From the NCBI RefSeq assembly GCF_036323735.1, contig NC_086020.1:90178210-90242209 (forward strand): a stretch of DNA of 64,000 nucleotides, given 5' to 3'. A program made the translations under genes and the position numbers. Each line of letters begins with the position of its first letter. Position 1 is the stretch's first letter. The notes beneath the pieces were generated by a model that was not told the DNA's origin, did no database searches, and saw only the letters and a program-made list of their open reading frames with translations. This stretch comes from Rattus norvegicus (lineage: Eukaryota; Chordata; Mammalia; Rodentia; Muridae). Below, piece after piece: positions 35,401 through 44,890 of the stretch.

Positions 35401-36326
35401 TCCACATCAAACCAGACACACTCAAACTAATAGAAGAAAAACTAGGGAAGCATCTGGAACACATGGGCACTGGAAAAAATTTCCTGAACAAAACACCAAT
35501 GGCTTATGCTCTAAGATCAAGAATCGACAAATGGGATCTCATAAAACTGCAAAGCTTCTGTAAGGCAAAGGACACTGTGGTTAGGACAAAACGGCAACCA
35601 ACAGATTGGGAAAAGATCTTTACCAATCCTACAACAGATAGAGGCCTTATTTCCAAAATATACAAAGAACTCAAGAAGTTAGACCGCAGGGAAACAAATA
35701 ACCCTATTAAAAAATGGGGTTCAGAGCTAAACAAAGAATTCACAGCTGAGGAATGCCGAATGGCTGAGAAACACCTAAAGAAATGTTCAACATCTTTAGT
35801 CATAAGGGAAATGCAAATCAAAACAACCCTGAGATTTCACCTCACACCAGTGCGATTGGCTAAGATCAAAAACTCAGGTGACAGCAGATGCTGGCGAGGA
35901 TGTGGAGAAAGAGGAACACTCCTCCATTGTTGGTGGGATTGCAGACTGGTAAAACCATTCTGGAAATCAGTCTGGAGGTTCCTCAGAAAATTGGACATTG
36001 AACTGCCTGAGGATCCAGCTATACCTCTCTTGGGCATATACCCAAAAGATGCCTCAACATATAAAAAAGACACGTGCTCCACTATGTTCATCGCAGCCTT
36101 ATTTATAATAGCCAGAAAATGGAAAGAACCCAGATGCCCTTCAACAGAGGAATGGATACAGAAAATGTGGTACATCTACACAATGGAATATTACTCAGCT
36201 ATCAAAAACAACGAGTTTATGAAATTCGTAGGCAAATGGTTGGAACTGGAAAATATCATCCTGAGTGAGCTAACCCAATCACAGAAAGACATACATGGTA
36301 TGCACTCATTGATAAGTGGCTATTAG
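32466..36326 (+). CDS. LINE-1 ORF2 protein (endonuclease / reverse transcriptase), intact, 1286 aa
   Basis: ORF2p nicks target DNA and reverse-transcribes L1 RNA at the nick. The N-terminal apurinic-type endonuclease (about residues 15-250) has the expected residues: N27 in LNINGLN, E56 in QETHL, Y128, D158 and N160 in GDFN, and D242/H243 in SDHHGLK. The reverse transcriptase (about 450-780) has the catalytic FADD at residues 712-715 (34,599-34,610), preceded by GTRQGCPLSPYLFN. The C-terminal cysteine motif C1142-x3-C1146-x7-H1154-x4-C1159 is intact. The length is close to mouse and human ORF2p. The ATG at 32,466 is the first in frame after ORF1; an internal Met at residue 12 (MNITGS) is a possible alternative and is nearer the human start. 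Confidence 0.96.
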   Translation: MKAHKHNLTSNMNITGSNNHYSLISLNINGLNSPIKRHRLTNWIRNEDPAFCCLQETHLRDKDRHYLRVKGWKTIFQANGQKKQAGVAILISNKINFQLKVIKKDKEGHFIFIKGKINQDELSILNIYAPNTRAPTYVKETLLKLKTHIAPHTIIVGDFNTPLSSMDRSWKQKLNSDVDRLREVMSQMDLTDIYRTFYPKAKGYTFFSAPHGTFSKIDHIIGQKTGLNRYRKIEIIPCVVSDHHGLKLVFNNNKGRMPTYTWKLNNALLNDNLVKEEIKKEIKNFLEFNENEDTTYSNLWDTMKAVLRGKLIALSACRKKQERAYVSSLTAHLKALEQKEANTPRRSRRQEIIKLRAEINQVETKRTIERINRTKSWFFEKINKIDKPLARLTRGHRECVQINKIRNEKGDITTDSEEIQKIIRSYYKNLYSTKFENLQEMDNFLDRYQVSKLNQEQINQLNNPITTKEIEAVIKGLPTKKSPGPDGFSAEFYQTFIEDLIPILSKLFHKIETDGALPNSFYEATITLIPKPHKDTTKKENFRPISLMNIDAKILNKILANRIQEHIKTIIHHDQVGFIPGMQGWFNIRKTINVIHHINKLKEQNHMIISLDAEKAFDKIQHPFMIKVLERIGIQGPYLNIVKDIYSKPVANIKLNGEKLEAIPLKSGTRQGCPLSPYLFNIVLEVLARAIRQQKEIKGIQIGKEEVKISLFADDMIVYLSDPKSSTRELLKLINNFSKVAGYKISSNKSVAFLYTKEKQAEKEIRETAPFIIDPNNIKYLGVTLTKQVKDLYNKNFKTLRKEIEEDLRRWKDLPCSWIGRINIVKMAILPKAIYRFNAIPIKIPIQFFKELDRTISKFIWNNKKPRIAKAILNNKRTSGGITIPELKQYYRAIVIKTAWYWYRDRQIDQWNRIEDPEMNPHTYGHLIFDKGAKTIQWKKDSIFSKWCWFNWRATCRRMQIDPSLSPCTKLKSKWIKDLHIKPDTLKLIEEKLGKHLEHMGTGKNFLNKTPMAYALRSRIDKWDLIKLQSFCKAKDTVVRTKRQPTDWEKIFTNPTTDRGLISKIYKELKKLDRRETNNPIKKWGSELNKEFTAEECRMAEKHLKKCSTSLVIREMQIKTTLRFHLTPVRLAKIKNSGDSRCWRGCGERGTLLHCWWDCRLVKPFWKSVWRFLRKLDIELPEDPAIPLLGIYPKDASTYKKDTCSTMFIAALFIIARKWKEPRCPSTEEWIQKMWYIYTMEYYSAIKNNEFMKFVGKWLELENIILSELTQSQKDIHGMHSLISGY

Positions 36327-37054
36327 CCCAAATGCTTGAATTACCCTAGATCCCTAGAACAAACGAAACTCAAGACGGATGATCAAAATGTGAATGCTTC
36401 ACTCCTTCTTTAAATGAGGAAAAAGAATACCCTTGGCAGGGAAGGGAGAGGCAAAGATTAAAACAGAGACTGAAGGAACACCCATTCAGAGCCTGCCCCA
36501 CATGTGTCCCATACATATACAGCCACCCAATTAGACAAGATGGATGAAGCAAAGAAGTGCAGACCGACAGGAGCCGGATCTAGATCGCTCCTGAGAGACA
36601 CAGCCAGAATACAGCAAATATAGAGGCGAATGCCAGCAGCAAACCACTGAACTGAGGATAGGTCCCCTATTGAAGGAATCAGAGAAAGAACGGGAAGAGC
36701 TTGAAGGGGCTCGAGACCCCAAAAGTACAACAATGCCAAGCAACCAGAGCTTCCAGGGACTAAGCCACTACCTAAAGACTATACATGGACTGACCCTGGA
36801 CTCTGACCCCATAGGTAGCAATGAATATCCTAGTAAGAGCACCAGTGGAAGGGGAAGCCCTGGGTCCTGCTAAGACTGAACCCACAGTGAACTAGTCTAT
36901 GGGGGGAGGGCGGCAATGGGGGGAGGGTTGGGAGGGGAACACCCATAAGGAAGGGGAGGGGGGAGGGGGATGTTTGCCCGGAAACCGGGAAAGGGAATAA
37001 CACTCGAAATGTATATAAGAAATACTCAAGTTAATAAAAAAAAAAAACAAAAAA
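36327..37054 (+). other. L1 3' UTR and A tail
   Basis: About 700 bases follow the ORF2 stop, with a G-rich polypurine stretch (36,898-36,972, runs of GGGGAGGG type) characteristic of mammalian L1 3' UTRs, which can form G-quadruplexes. The end CAAGTTAATA is followed by A runs interrupted by a C near 37,048. No strong AATAAA is seen other than the TTAATAAAAA at the junction. Confidence 0.92.
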
Positions 37055-37069
37055 AAAAACAATGACTTC
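37055..37069 (+). repeat. Target-site duplication, right copy (15 bp)
   Basis: AAAAACAATGACTTC matches 30,043-30,057. It is followed by ATGAAATTCTTAGGC, the continuation of the older L1. Confidence 0.9.
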
Positions 37070-37885
37070 ATGAAATTCTTAGGCAAATGGATAGAACTGT
37101 GAAATATCATCCTGAGTGAGATAACCCAAACACAAAAAAACACACGTGGTACACACTCACTGATAAGTTGATATTAGCTCAAAAGCTTGGATTGCCCGAG
37201 ATGTAATTCATAGATCACATGAAGCTCAAAAAGTTGGAAGACCAAATAATGGTTGATTCAGTCCTTCTTAAAAGTGAAAACAAAAACATTCACAGGAAGA
37301 AATATGGAGACAAAGTTTTGAGCAGAGACTGAAAGGCTTTCCACAAACCACTCCATGTGGGAATCCAGTCCTTATACATACAGCCACCAAACTGATGCCA
37401 TGAATTTCAAGCTTAAAGGAGCCAGGTATGGCTCCTCCTGAGAAACTCTGCCAGAGCATGACAAATACAGAAGCAGATGCTCACAACCAACCATTGAATT
37501 GAGAATGGGGACCCCAATGGAGGAGTTAGAGAAGGGATTAAAGGATCTAAAGGGGTTTGCAACCCCATGAGAACAACAATACCAACCAACCAGAGCTTCC
37601 AGGGGACTAAACTACTATTCAGAGTGTACAAATGGCTCCAGATGCATTTTTAGTAGAGGAAGTCTTTTTTGGGAATCACTTGACTGAGAAGCCCTTGTTT
37701 CTGCCAAGGGTTGATGCCCCAGTGTAGGGGAATGCCAGGGTAGGATGACAGGAAGGGCTGGGTGTGTGGGAGAGCACCATCATAGAAGCTTGAGAAGTAG
37801 GGATGGGATAGGGGCTTATGGATGGGAAACTGGGAAAGGGGATAACATTTGAATTGTAAATACAAAGAAATCTAATAAAAATAAT
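37070..37885 (+). mobile_element. Old L1, 3' part resumed after the nested insertion
   Basis: ATGAAATTCTTAGGCAAATG continues ORF2 exactly where the left part stopped at 30,057. It then runs through a diverged 3' UTR (CTGCCAGAGCATGACAAATA, CCCAGTGTAGGGGAATGCCA, GGGATGGGATAGG) to an A-rich end near 37,870-37,885. Removing the young L1 restores one continuous old element from 28,020 to 37,885. Confidence 0.9.
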
Positions 37886-38425
37886 TCTAGAAAAATGTAA
37901 ATCTAAGTTTCTGAGGAGGGTCATATTGCCTCTACAGTTTTGGTGTAGTATGATTTGGAAGCCTGGAGAAGCAGCCACAAGTTATGATGAATATTTCTTT
38001 ACTTATTTTATTTCTCCATCTTGTGTTTTGTTGTTGTTTGTTTTGTTTCATTTTTTATCTTTCTTTAAACAGAAGCAAATTCTCTCCTACCTTCTTTAGA
38101 TGAAAATACACTTTTCTTCTTCTTACATATACTCTACTCCCTTTTCAGCAGCAGTAGCATCTTTTCCATCCTTGTCCTAGTCATGGGGACTATTTGTGTA
38201 TAAAATTGTGCTTTTCTTCTTCCTGCTATTTTTCAATATTAAAACTCTAGTTCTGTTGACAGAAAACTTTTTTGATAAAGAAATAAATTATGTGGGGTTG
38301 GGAACATCCTTGGGGATATGAGGGTGAAGCTATGGGATTTGGAACCGTCAGAGGGTAGGCCAGGTGGGAATGGAGTCTGGACTATAAAAAAAAATGATTA
38401 AACAAAAAAGAAATAAATTATATAA
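37886..38425. other. No recognised gene or repeat
   Basis: Unique-looking sequence with T-rich patches. A G-rich stretch followed by an A-rich end at about 38,290-38,410 could be an L1 tail remnant but is too degraded to assign. Confidence 0.35.
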
Positions 38426-38429
38426 ATAG

Positions 38430-39500
38430 TATCACAAAATCTGATAATTTTATTAATATTTTTATTTACTCTTTAATCATTTTGGACCTATTCATTACTC
38501 CCACACAGACTTTTTCCAGATCCTCTATCTCCTTCCTATTCTATGTTTATGCTCCCTTGCTTCCCTTTTAGAAAAATAATTTAAGTTCATTTTGTGTTGT
38601 ATGACTACTTCTGAGAATGACTCCTGCTTTGGGATGTGGTTGATGCAACAGATGTCACTGCATTGGGGAAAAAATCTAGTTGATCTTCTCCCAACAACTA
38701 TTCATTACCAAGAGCTACTGAGGTAATGGTAGGACTTATTCCTTACTTTGTATTCTCCATTGTGCAATTTTGTCTGACTTGAGCTTGCACAGGCCTTTTG
38801 TGTATCATCAGAGTCTCCAAGTTTATAGTACATCTACTGTTTTCCTAGGTCAACCACCTCCTGTGGATCTTACAATCTTTCAGTCTCCCCTTTCACATAG
38901 ATCCTGAGCCTTGAAAAAAGAGTCTTAATAAAGGAATCCCATTTGGGATAGAACACGAACAGTGTCTTTTTCTGTGTTTCTGTGTTGATTGCCATCTACT
39001 GCTAAAAGAATCTTCTCTGATGAGTGTTGAATAATGCATTGATCTATTGCCATAGTAATATGCCATTAGGAGTCATTTTATTTCTATTAATTTTGGCAGA
39101 ATAAGATTAATGGAGTTTTCCCTATAAGACATACAACTATTTAGTCTCAGGTTCAGAACAGGTTCTTGACCTCATTGGCAGCGTCAATTTTCAACTCTTG
39201 TATTGGGCTTTAAATCCAATTAAAAAAAATAACAAGTTGGTTGGTTATGCCTGCAATACACAACCCTATCAGAAGGTTTATCAGTCAGGGAGTTTACTAT
39301 TGTAGCTCCCAGATTTCAAATGTGGGTAACACTGATGAATAGTTTTTCCCCTGGTAGTATTTACATTTTCTAACACTATGAGTGCTAGTCAATGAGTGAA
39401 ACTTCCAGGTGGAGAATAGCTATATTTCTACATTTTCTAAGAGATAAGCCTGATGTCTCCAACAATAAGGCCATACTGTTGAGTGTTGGAGGGAAATAGC
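38430..39500 (-). mobile_element. Old L1 3' UTR segment, antisense
   Basis: Antisense old-L1 3' UTR landmarks occur in order: AAGTTCATTTTGTGTTG, CTTGCACAGGCCTTTTGTG, GATCCTGAGCCTTGA, TGATTGCCATCTACTGC, TCTCTGATGAGTGTTGA, AGGAGTCATTTTATTTCTAT and TTAAATCCAATTAA. These are the reverse of motifs in the sense copy at 23,020-23,300 (for example CTCCTAATGATATCAGT against ATTAGGAGTCATTTTA). The family is an old rodent L1; the exact subfamily is not determined. Confidence 0.7.
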
Positions 39501-39654
39501 CTGCAATATTTGGGGAAGGGGAGGCGATGGGAGCCAATTAGTCAACTATTCAACGATAGGTAACTCATTACTGATTTTGCCTTATAATAAAATATGATGG
39601 GACGGTTTTAAACAACAATAAAAAAGTTGGAGATCAGGCATAAGATCCTTCTAT

Positions 39655-39700
39655 GTACGTATATTATCTTAGTTTGGGTTTCTATTACTGTGATACAAAT
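39655..39700 (-). repeat. Small antisense MT-like LTR end fragment
   Basis: TTATCTTAGTTTGGGTTTCT followed by ATTACTGTGATA resembles, in reverse, the 3' end of the MT-type LTRs at 41,346-41,901 and 45,801-46,146. It is only about 45 bases long. Confidence 0.45.
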
Positions 39701-39714
39701 GGCCTAACTCAAAC

Positions 39715-40215
39715 CAACCTGTGCCTTAAATCCAATCAAAAATGGTTTGTCTACTCCCATAACACATGTACTGCTGTCATACCAGTGAATATATCTTCTA
39801 AGGCTTTTTTTTTGCTGCTCATAGGATTCACAGAGGTGATAGACAGTTGATTAATTTTCTTCATATCATACACAGTACCTTCCAGTAGTATGAATAGTAG
39901 CCAGTAGGAAGGACATTTTAAGGTGGCACCAGTTTGATTTCTCAATGTCTTATAACTCTAGTATGTGGTGTCTTCAGCAACAGAGTTCACCATCAAGTTC
40001 TGTGGGATAACAACGAACAATGGATTGGATGCCACTGATCATCAAATAGAAAATAGTTAACCCATACTTGGCTCTTGTAACCTCTGGTGTCTGAAAAAGG
40101 CATTGTTTCCCTATTGCTAGGTAACTAACAATTTAATTGTTAAAGCTGAGAGTAATGAATTCAAAACCTCAATACTTTTATAATCACTGAGAAGTAGATT
40201 GGGTGTTTTGTAACA
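39715..40215 (-). mobile_element. Second old L1 3' UTR segment, antisense
   Basis: TTAAATCCAATCAAAAATGG begins a stretch that repeats the L1 interval already present at 39,210 and then runs further toward ORF2 (GTACCTTCCAGTAGTATGAA, GTGTCTTCAGCAACAGAG, AATTTAATTGTTAAAGCTGA). Overlap in L1 coordinates with the previous segment shows a separate insertion or a local duplication. Confidence 0.6.
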
Positions 40216-40635
40216 TTTTCTGAAAAAAAGAAAAGATAATTGAGTATTTTGTTGTGATAACTTTTTCTACCTGCAAGGTTTGTTCATGTTATAAGATACA
40301 TATCATGCTTCAAATCTAATATATTATTATTGCTATCAATTTAGTGAATAAGTGCAAACTGTTAGCATAATGTATATATCCTTCCAAGTTCAAAGCCAAT
40401 TTGAGATGAGTAAGTTATCCAGGGTGAGAAGTACTTATGAATGAGGAACATAATTCCCCTTGACCTACATCACAAACATCATTTATGTTTTCATTCCAGT
40501 AGCTATAACCAGATCAAAAGTCCTCAGTGTAAGGACTGAAATTTTTATAAACATTGCTTGATATGATGAAAGACTAAGTCGTAGCTGTTAGACTAAGGTC
40601 ATTATGGTGTCTATGCCAGTGTAGTTTTTGAAAAA
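40216..40635. other. No recognised gene or repeat
   Basis: AT-rich spacer between antisense L1 segments. Nothing diagnostic. Confidence 0.35.
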
Positions 40636-40639
40636 TTAA

Positions 40640-41320
40640 ATAAAATCACCTCTTTTTCCCTGTTTTAAAAATTAGTTCCAGATGTATTTATTGCCATTCA
40701 ACCACTTCATAGTTTCTTCTCAGCTTGGTCTCTCTTCTCTTTCCACTTGATTTTGTGTCTTTTCCTTCCCAAAATCAAGGACAATTTGTGCTGTCTACAT
40801 ATTCCTGGATCTTTGTCTACAAGAGCATGGTTGTCTTATGAAGACCTAAACTTTTAGAAAAAAAATGGATTCTTCCACTCCATGTAGATAAGAATTGTCA
40901 ATAGCTTCTCAGCTAGGGGTGGAAGTCTGTGTTTATCTCCCTTTATGACCAAAGATTCAGTCTGATTTAGGCTTGCATGGGCCTTGTATGTGATGTAACA
41001 GAATTGTTGAGTTTATATGTGCATTTGCCCCACTGTAACCTGAAGACAGACTTTCTTTTTAGTAGTTCTATCACCACTAGCTTTTACACTCTGCTGTATC
41101 CTCTGCAATGATTTTGAACCTTTGCAAGAGGGCTAATACATAAACACAGGCTAAAATTCTGCCATCCCTTACATTATCCATGTTGGGCAGCGGTTGGTTT
41201 CTGTTTTGATCATCATCTACTAATAACAGAAGCTTCTCTGATGAAGTTTGATAGCCTTTTATTAAATCTGTAAGAAATAATAAGTGTTAACAGGTTGTTT
41301 AAATATTATGCATTTAGAAG
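40640..41320 (-). mobile_element. Third old L1 3' UTR segment, antisense
   Basis: It repeats the same 3' UTR interval as 38,560-39,080: GGACAATTTGTGCTGTC, AGCTAGGGGTGGAAGTCTGT, TTAGGCTTGCATGGGCC, TTTTACACTCTGCTG and AGCTTCTCTGATGAAG. Divergence between the two copies is high, so they are old. Confidence 0.65.
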
Positions 41321-41345
41321 ACAGTACTAGTAGGTTCTCTCTTAC

Positions 41346-41901
41346 TGTGGCAGTTTGAATATGCTTGGCCAAAGAAGTGTCACTATTAGGAAGTGTGGCT
41401 TTCTTGGTCCTGACAAGGTTGGAACCCCAGTGTAGGGGAATGTCAAAGGGGGCAGAAAGAGAAGTGGATGGGGAGGGAGAACACCCTTATAGAAGAAGAG
41501 GAGGGGGATGGGATAGGGGGCTTATGTCCGGAAAACTGAGAAAGGTAATAACATTTGAAATGTAAATAAAAAAATTCAATAAAAGAAAAAATAGAAAAAA
41601 AAGGAATTATGGCTTTGCTGGGTTAGGTATAGCCTTGTTGGGGGAAGTGGGTCAATGTAGAGTTGGAATTTAAGACCCTTCTAGTCATGTGGCAGCCAGC
41701 CAGCTACTGTTTGCCTTCAGAACTAGATATAGACCTCCCAGCTCCTCCAGTGCCATGTCTGCCTGGATTCTACCATGGTTCCTGCCTTGATTAGAATTGG
41801 ACAGATCCTCTGGAACTATAAACCAGCTCCAATTTAATGCTGCATTTTATAAGAGTTGCCTTGGTCATGGTGTCTCTCACAGCAATCAAAATCCTAAAGC
41901 A
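41346..41901 (+). mobile_element. MT-like MaLR solo LTR, split by an L1 tail
   Basis: The LTR begins TGTGGCAGTTTGAATATGCT, is interrupted at 41,402, and resumes at about 41,617 with TATAGCCTTGTTGG, CTCCCAGCTCCTCCAGTGCC, TAAACCAGCTCCAATTTAAT and GTTGCCTTGGTCATGGTGTC. The layout matches rodent ERVL-MaLR LTRs and the copy at 45,801. No clean 5-bp duplication was found. Family name is from recognition by eye. Confidence 0.7.
41389..41616 (+). mobile_element. L1 3' UTR fragment inserted in the MaLR LTR
   Basis: Bases 41,403-41,602 carry the short L1 tail: CCCCAGTGTAGGGGAATGTC, GGGATGGGATAGGGG, AATGTAAATAAAA and an A-rich end. An imperfect 14-bp direct repeat (12 of 14 matching) at 41,389-41,402 and 41,603-41,616 marks the target duplication. 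The insertion keeps only about 200 bases of L1. Confidence 0.82.
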
Positions 41902-42420
41902 GCACCTCACTCAGCAACCCATTACTAGGAATGGGATTTTTATTTGGTATACTGTGGTATCTAGTAGGGGTATTGACAGACTTCTTTGATTCCTTGTTTG
42001 TATGTATATATACAGATATATTTTAGAAAGTTTCTACAAGGAAAAATTTCCATACTAATTCAAGGTAGATCCACAAGGCTACATGGAATAATGCAATTAT
42101 TTCATGAATTCTTTTTCATTGTTGTTTATTTGTTTTGTTATGTTTTTTTTCAAGAAACTGACAAATTCCTTGCACAAATGCAGTACCTGTTTATTCAGTT
42201 GAAAACAAAATATACTTTGTAATTGAAGATCATGGAATGTGACAGATTCTTGATGCATGCTGTGGTTGAGAAGACATAATTCTAGTACTCAGAAAATGAA
42301 TTCAAACAGAATTTGCAGGAAAAATATAGACTGTATGAAGAAGCTTTTCAACCTAGGAAAAATTAAAGTGATTTATTTTTAGTGTCTTTTTAGCACATTA
42401 GCTTATATTTTCACAAACCT
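41902..42420. other. No recognised gene or repeat
   Basis: AT-rich sequence, no diagnostic features. Confidence 0.35.
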
Positions 42421-42424
42421 TTTT

Positions 42425-42640
42425 TCCCCATTCTTTTATATTGAGGTGATAACTATCCTTAATGTTAAGGTGTGTTTCTTGAACCAGAAAAATGGTACAT
42501 TCCATTCTTCCATTTGGTTCATCTCTATCATTTTATTGGGGAATTGAGACCATTGACCTTGAGAGATATCAATGAGAATTGATAGTTGATTCCTGTTACT
42601 TTGTTGTTGTGAGGCAAACTTATGACTGCTAATATTTGTT
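42425..42640 (-). pseudogene. Old L1 ORF2 fragment, antisense
   Basis: AATGTTAAGGTGTGTTTCTT, TTATTGGGGAATTGAGACC and GAGAGATATCAATGAGAATTG are antisense to rodent L1 ORF2. The fragment is short and heavily mutated. No counterpart within the 3' 2.5 kb of ORF2 was seen, so it likely comes from the first half. Confidence 0.55.
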
Positions 42641-44330
42641 GAATAAATAAGTAATTCATTTCCTGCATTTATTTTTCCTCCTGCATTCTAATTTGTTACC
42701 TTAAAAATCACTAAGAGAATATTTGAAATTTAGCTACATAAGTTCAGAAAACAACAATACAAAAATATTTTAGCAGTGTTTTATGTACAAGGCATATGTA
42801 AGGTCCAGTTAAAATATTAAGTGATATTTATTTCCTCTCATAATACTATAGTATTCTTTTTTATAGTCTAAAAATTATTTGATACAGTTTCCAGTATCTC
42901 TCCTGTGCAGTTTATTTAATCCATCTTGTTCCTACAGTGTTTGTCCATGTATCTGTCTCTTTTGTAATTGATGAGGAAGCTGCCAAATGACTCTAGCACA
43001 TGCACCTTTTTTATATCATATTTCAGAGTTTTGTAGCTGTATGTGTGTGATGATTCCAATAAAAGTTTTCAAATGTGTTTGTTTTAATCCTTACTTTAGT
43101 TCTCATTTTTATGCCTTTCCCACATACACTCAAACATATGTATGTATACACACATGTATGTGCATGTCTATGATTATGTTTATGGGAATAAGTAAAATAT
43201 TGAATATATACATATATATTCTATCAATTTATTTAATATTTCAGATATATCTGTTTTGTTTAGATTGATAGTATAGAAATCGATAAAGATAAATTCTACA
43301 TCTATTCAGAATGAGAAAGACTAGTGTAATACTTTCTCTGCAAAAGTTGATTGCATGAAATATTACCAAAGAATAAATGAAGAATATTCCTATTGTAAAA
43401 ATAGTAAAATTTAAAGCACAAAAAAATGATATCATTTCTTCAAGGACATAGTTAAGATTTCAACTGGCCACATGGTTTCAATACATTATTATTAGTTATA
43501 CTGATGTAACTTTACAAAGCTACATTTGTTAGCTTTTAGTATAAATCCTAGATTAAATGAAGATTTATAGAGTGTTGCATTCACAGTACTAATGCTGCTA
43601 TTACTCTCTAGGTACAGGAATAAGATGTTATTATTGGAGCACATTTGGCTTTACAATTATCAATATTTCATTTGTCACTTTTTAACTCTCAGGCCTTTAA
43701 ATCTTTTGATTTTGTTGAACAATAATGTTTGTCAACAAAGGTAAAATACTATGTGAAGGAGAGTGTGATTAAGTAAAGAAGTCAGTAACAGCAGAACAGC
43801 AAAAATAAAGGCAGTAAGGAAAGAGAAAGAGTGGGTGAGAGAACAGTCAGGGCTACACAGGAAAACCCTGTCTCAAAAAAATTAAAAATAAATAAATACA
43901 TAAATAAATAAGATCAAAATATGCTGTATGTATTGTGGTTAACACTATGTCAGTAACATCATATAATCATACAAAACCTACTACCATTTTTTTTTGTCCT
44001 AAATTTTCTAGTTAAGGCTTGTTTATGGGGACTTCAATCCCAACCTTGGAGAGAGACAATTGGAAGCCATGATATCAAGAAATTAAGATGGATACCCATA
44101 ACCTTGAGTAAAGACCTCACAACCATAAAACAATATTACTTCAGTATGACCACACTCCAGTGAGTGATTTTATTGTGAATGCTGAGTTGCAGGAATCACC
44201 CCACAAAGCACACAAATATTGATCTCAGTCAGACAAGGATACTTTATTGAACATTTGCCCTAAAACTATTCAATCAGGCCCTCAAACTATACTCAGGAGC
44301 TGACTGCCACTGAGTAAGAATTCTATATAA
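42641..44330. other. Mostly unassigned; short B1 end and AAAT run
   Basis: A short B1 3' end (AGTCAGGGCTACACAGGAAA, CCCTGTCTCAAAA) lies at 43,845-43,880, followed by an (AAAT)n tail to about 43,912. The rest is AT-rich without diagnostic motifs. Bases 44,160-44,330 precede the retroviral LTR and include ATACTTTATTGAAC, which may belong to another old LTR. Confidence 0.4.
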
Positions 44331-44334
44331 CCTT

Positions 44335-44869
44335 TGAGAAACCAAATATTTTAAGCTCAGACTCCATTGTAGAGAACTTAAACACAGGTAAACTAACAGG
44401 TAGATACCTAATATTATTTTCAAAGTTAACCCCAACACAACCAGAGTCTGACTACCATTTCTAGGCTAATTCCCAACAAACCCAGTATCTCCAGGTTAAT
44501 CTCCCTCAACAATCCAGAGTTTCCTGGTTAACCCCCAACAAGTTCACCTCTTGCCTAATGACCACTAATGTAGAGGAAAGCAGTAATTAAGTTTATGGTT
44601 TGACTCCCAACATCAGCCAATTATGCTAAAGGCTATATTAGTTCTCCAACTAGATGCTTGAGAGGGTAGAAATGCTCACTCCTTGCTTTCTGCTTTCTCT
44701 AAAGCCTTACCCTAATAGATGTTGGGGACTCCTCTTCACGAAAACCTTCCTGCATATTGGTAGTAGGCAGAGGGGCTCAAGCTAGCTCAAATAAAGGTCC
44801 TGGTGTGATTGCATCTGATGAGCTCCTGTCTTGTCTTTTGTGGTTCACTAATACTTCTCTGGCATTGCA
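44335..44869 (+). repeat. ERV 5' LTR
   Basis: It starts TGAGAAACC and ends GCATTGCA, the TG...CA ends typical of LTRs. A polyadenylation signal AATAAA lies at 44,790-44,795 followed by GTGTGATTGCATCTGATGAG, marking the R region. It aligns with 47,269-47,750 along most of its length, with extra sequence near 44,410-44,440. Confidence 0.82.
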
Positions 44870-44872
44870 TTT

Positions 44873-44890
44873 TGGTTCATTGGCCAGGAA
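44873..44890 (+). other. Primer-binding site resembling tRNA-Gly
   Basis: TGGTTCATTGGCCAGGAA starts three bases after the left LTR. It differs at two positions from the 18 bases complementary to the 3' end of tRNA-Gly, by my knowledge of that tRNA. A Gly primer occurs in some rodent class I elements such as VL30-like groups. Confidence 0.65.

Larger units (their letters stand above)
30058..37054 (+). mobile_element. Full-length young LINE-1 with intact ORF1 and ORF2 (rat L1 type)
   Basis: The element is about 7.0 kb. It has a GC-rich 5' UTR with two head-to-tail repeat units (30,058-31,190) plus a junction region, ORF1 (31,367-32,440), a 25-bp inter-ORF spacer, ORF2 (32,466-36,326), and a 3' UTR with a G-rich polypurine stretch at about 36,900-36,970. 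An A tail with one C follows, and a 15-bp target duplication flanks it. Both reading frames are uninterrupted and catalytic motifs are present, so it may be retrotransposition-competent; activity cannot be judged from sequence. It is inserted in sense orientation into the 3' part of an older L1. Confidence 0.96.
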
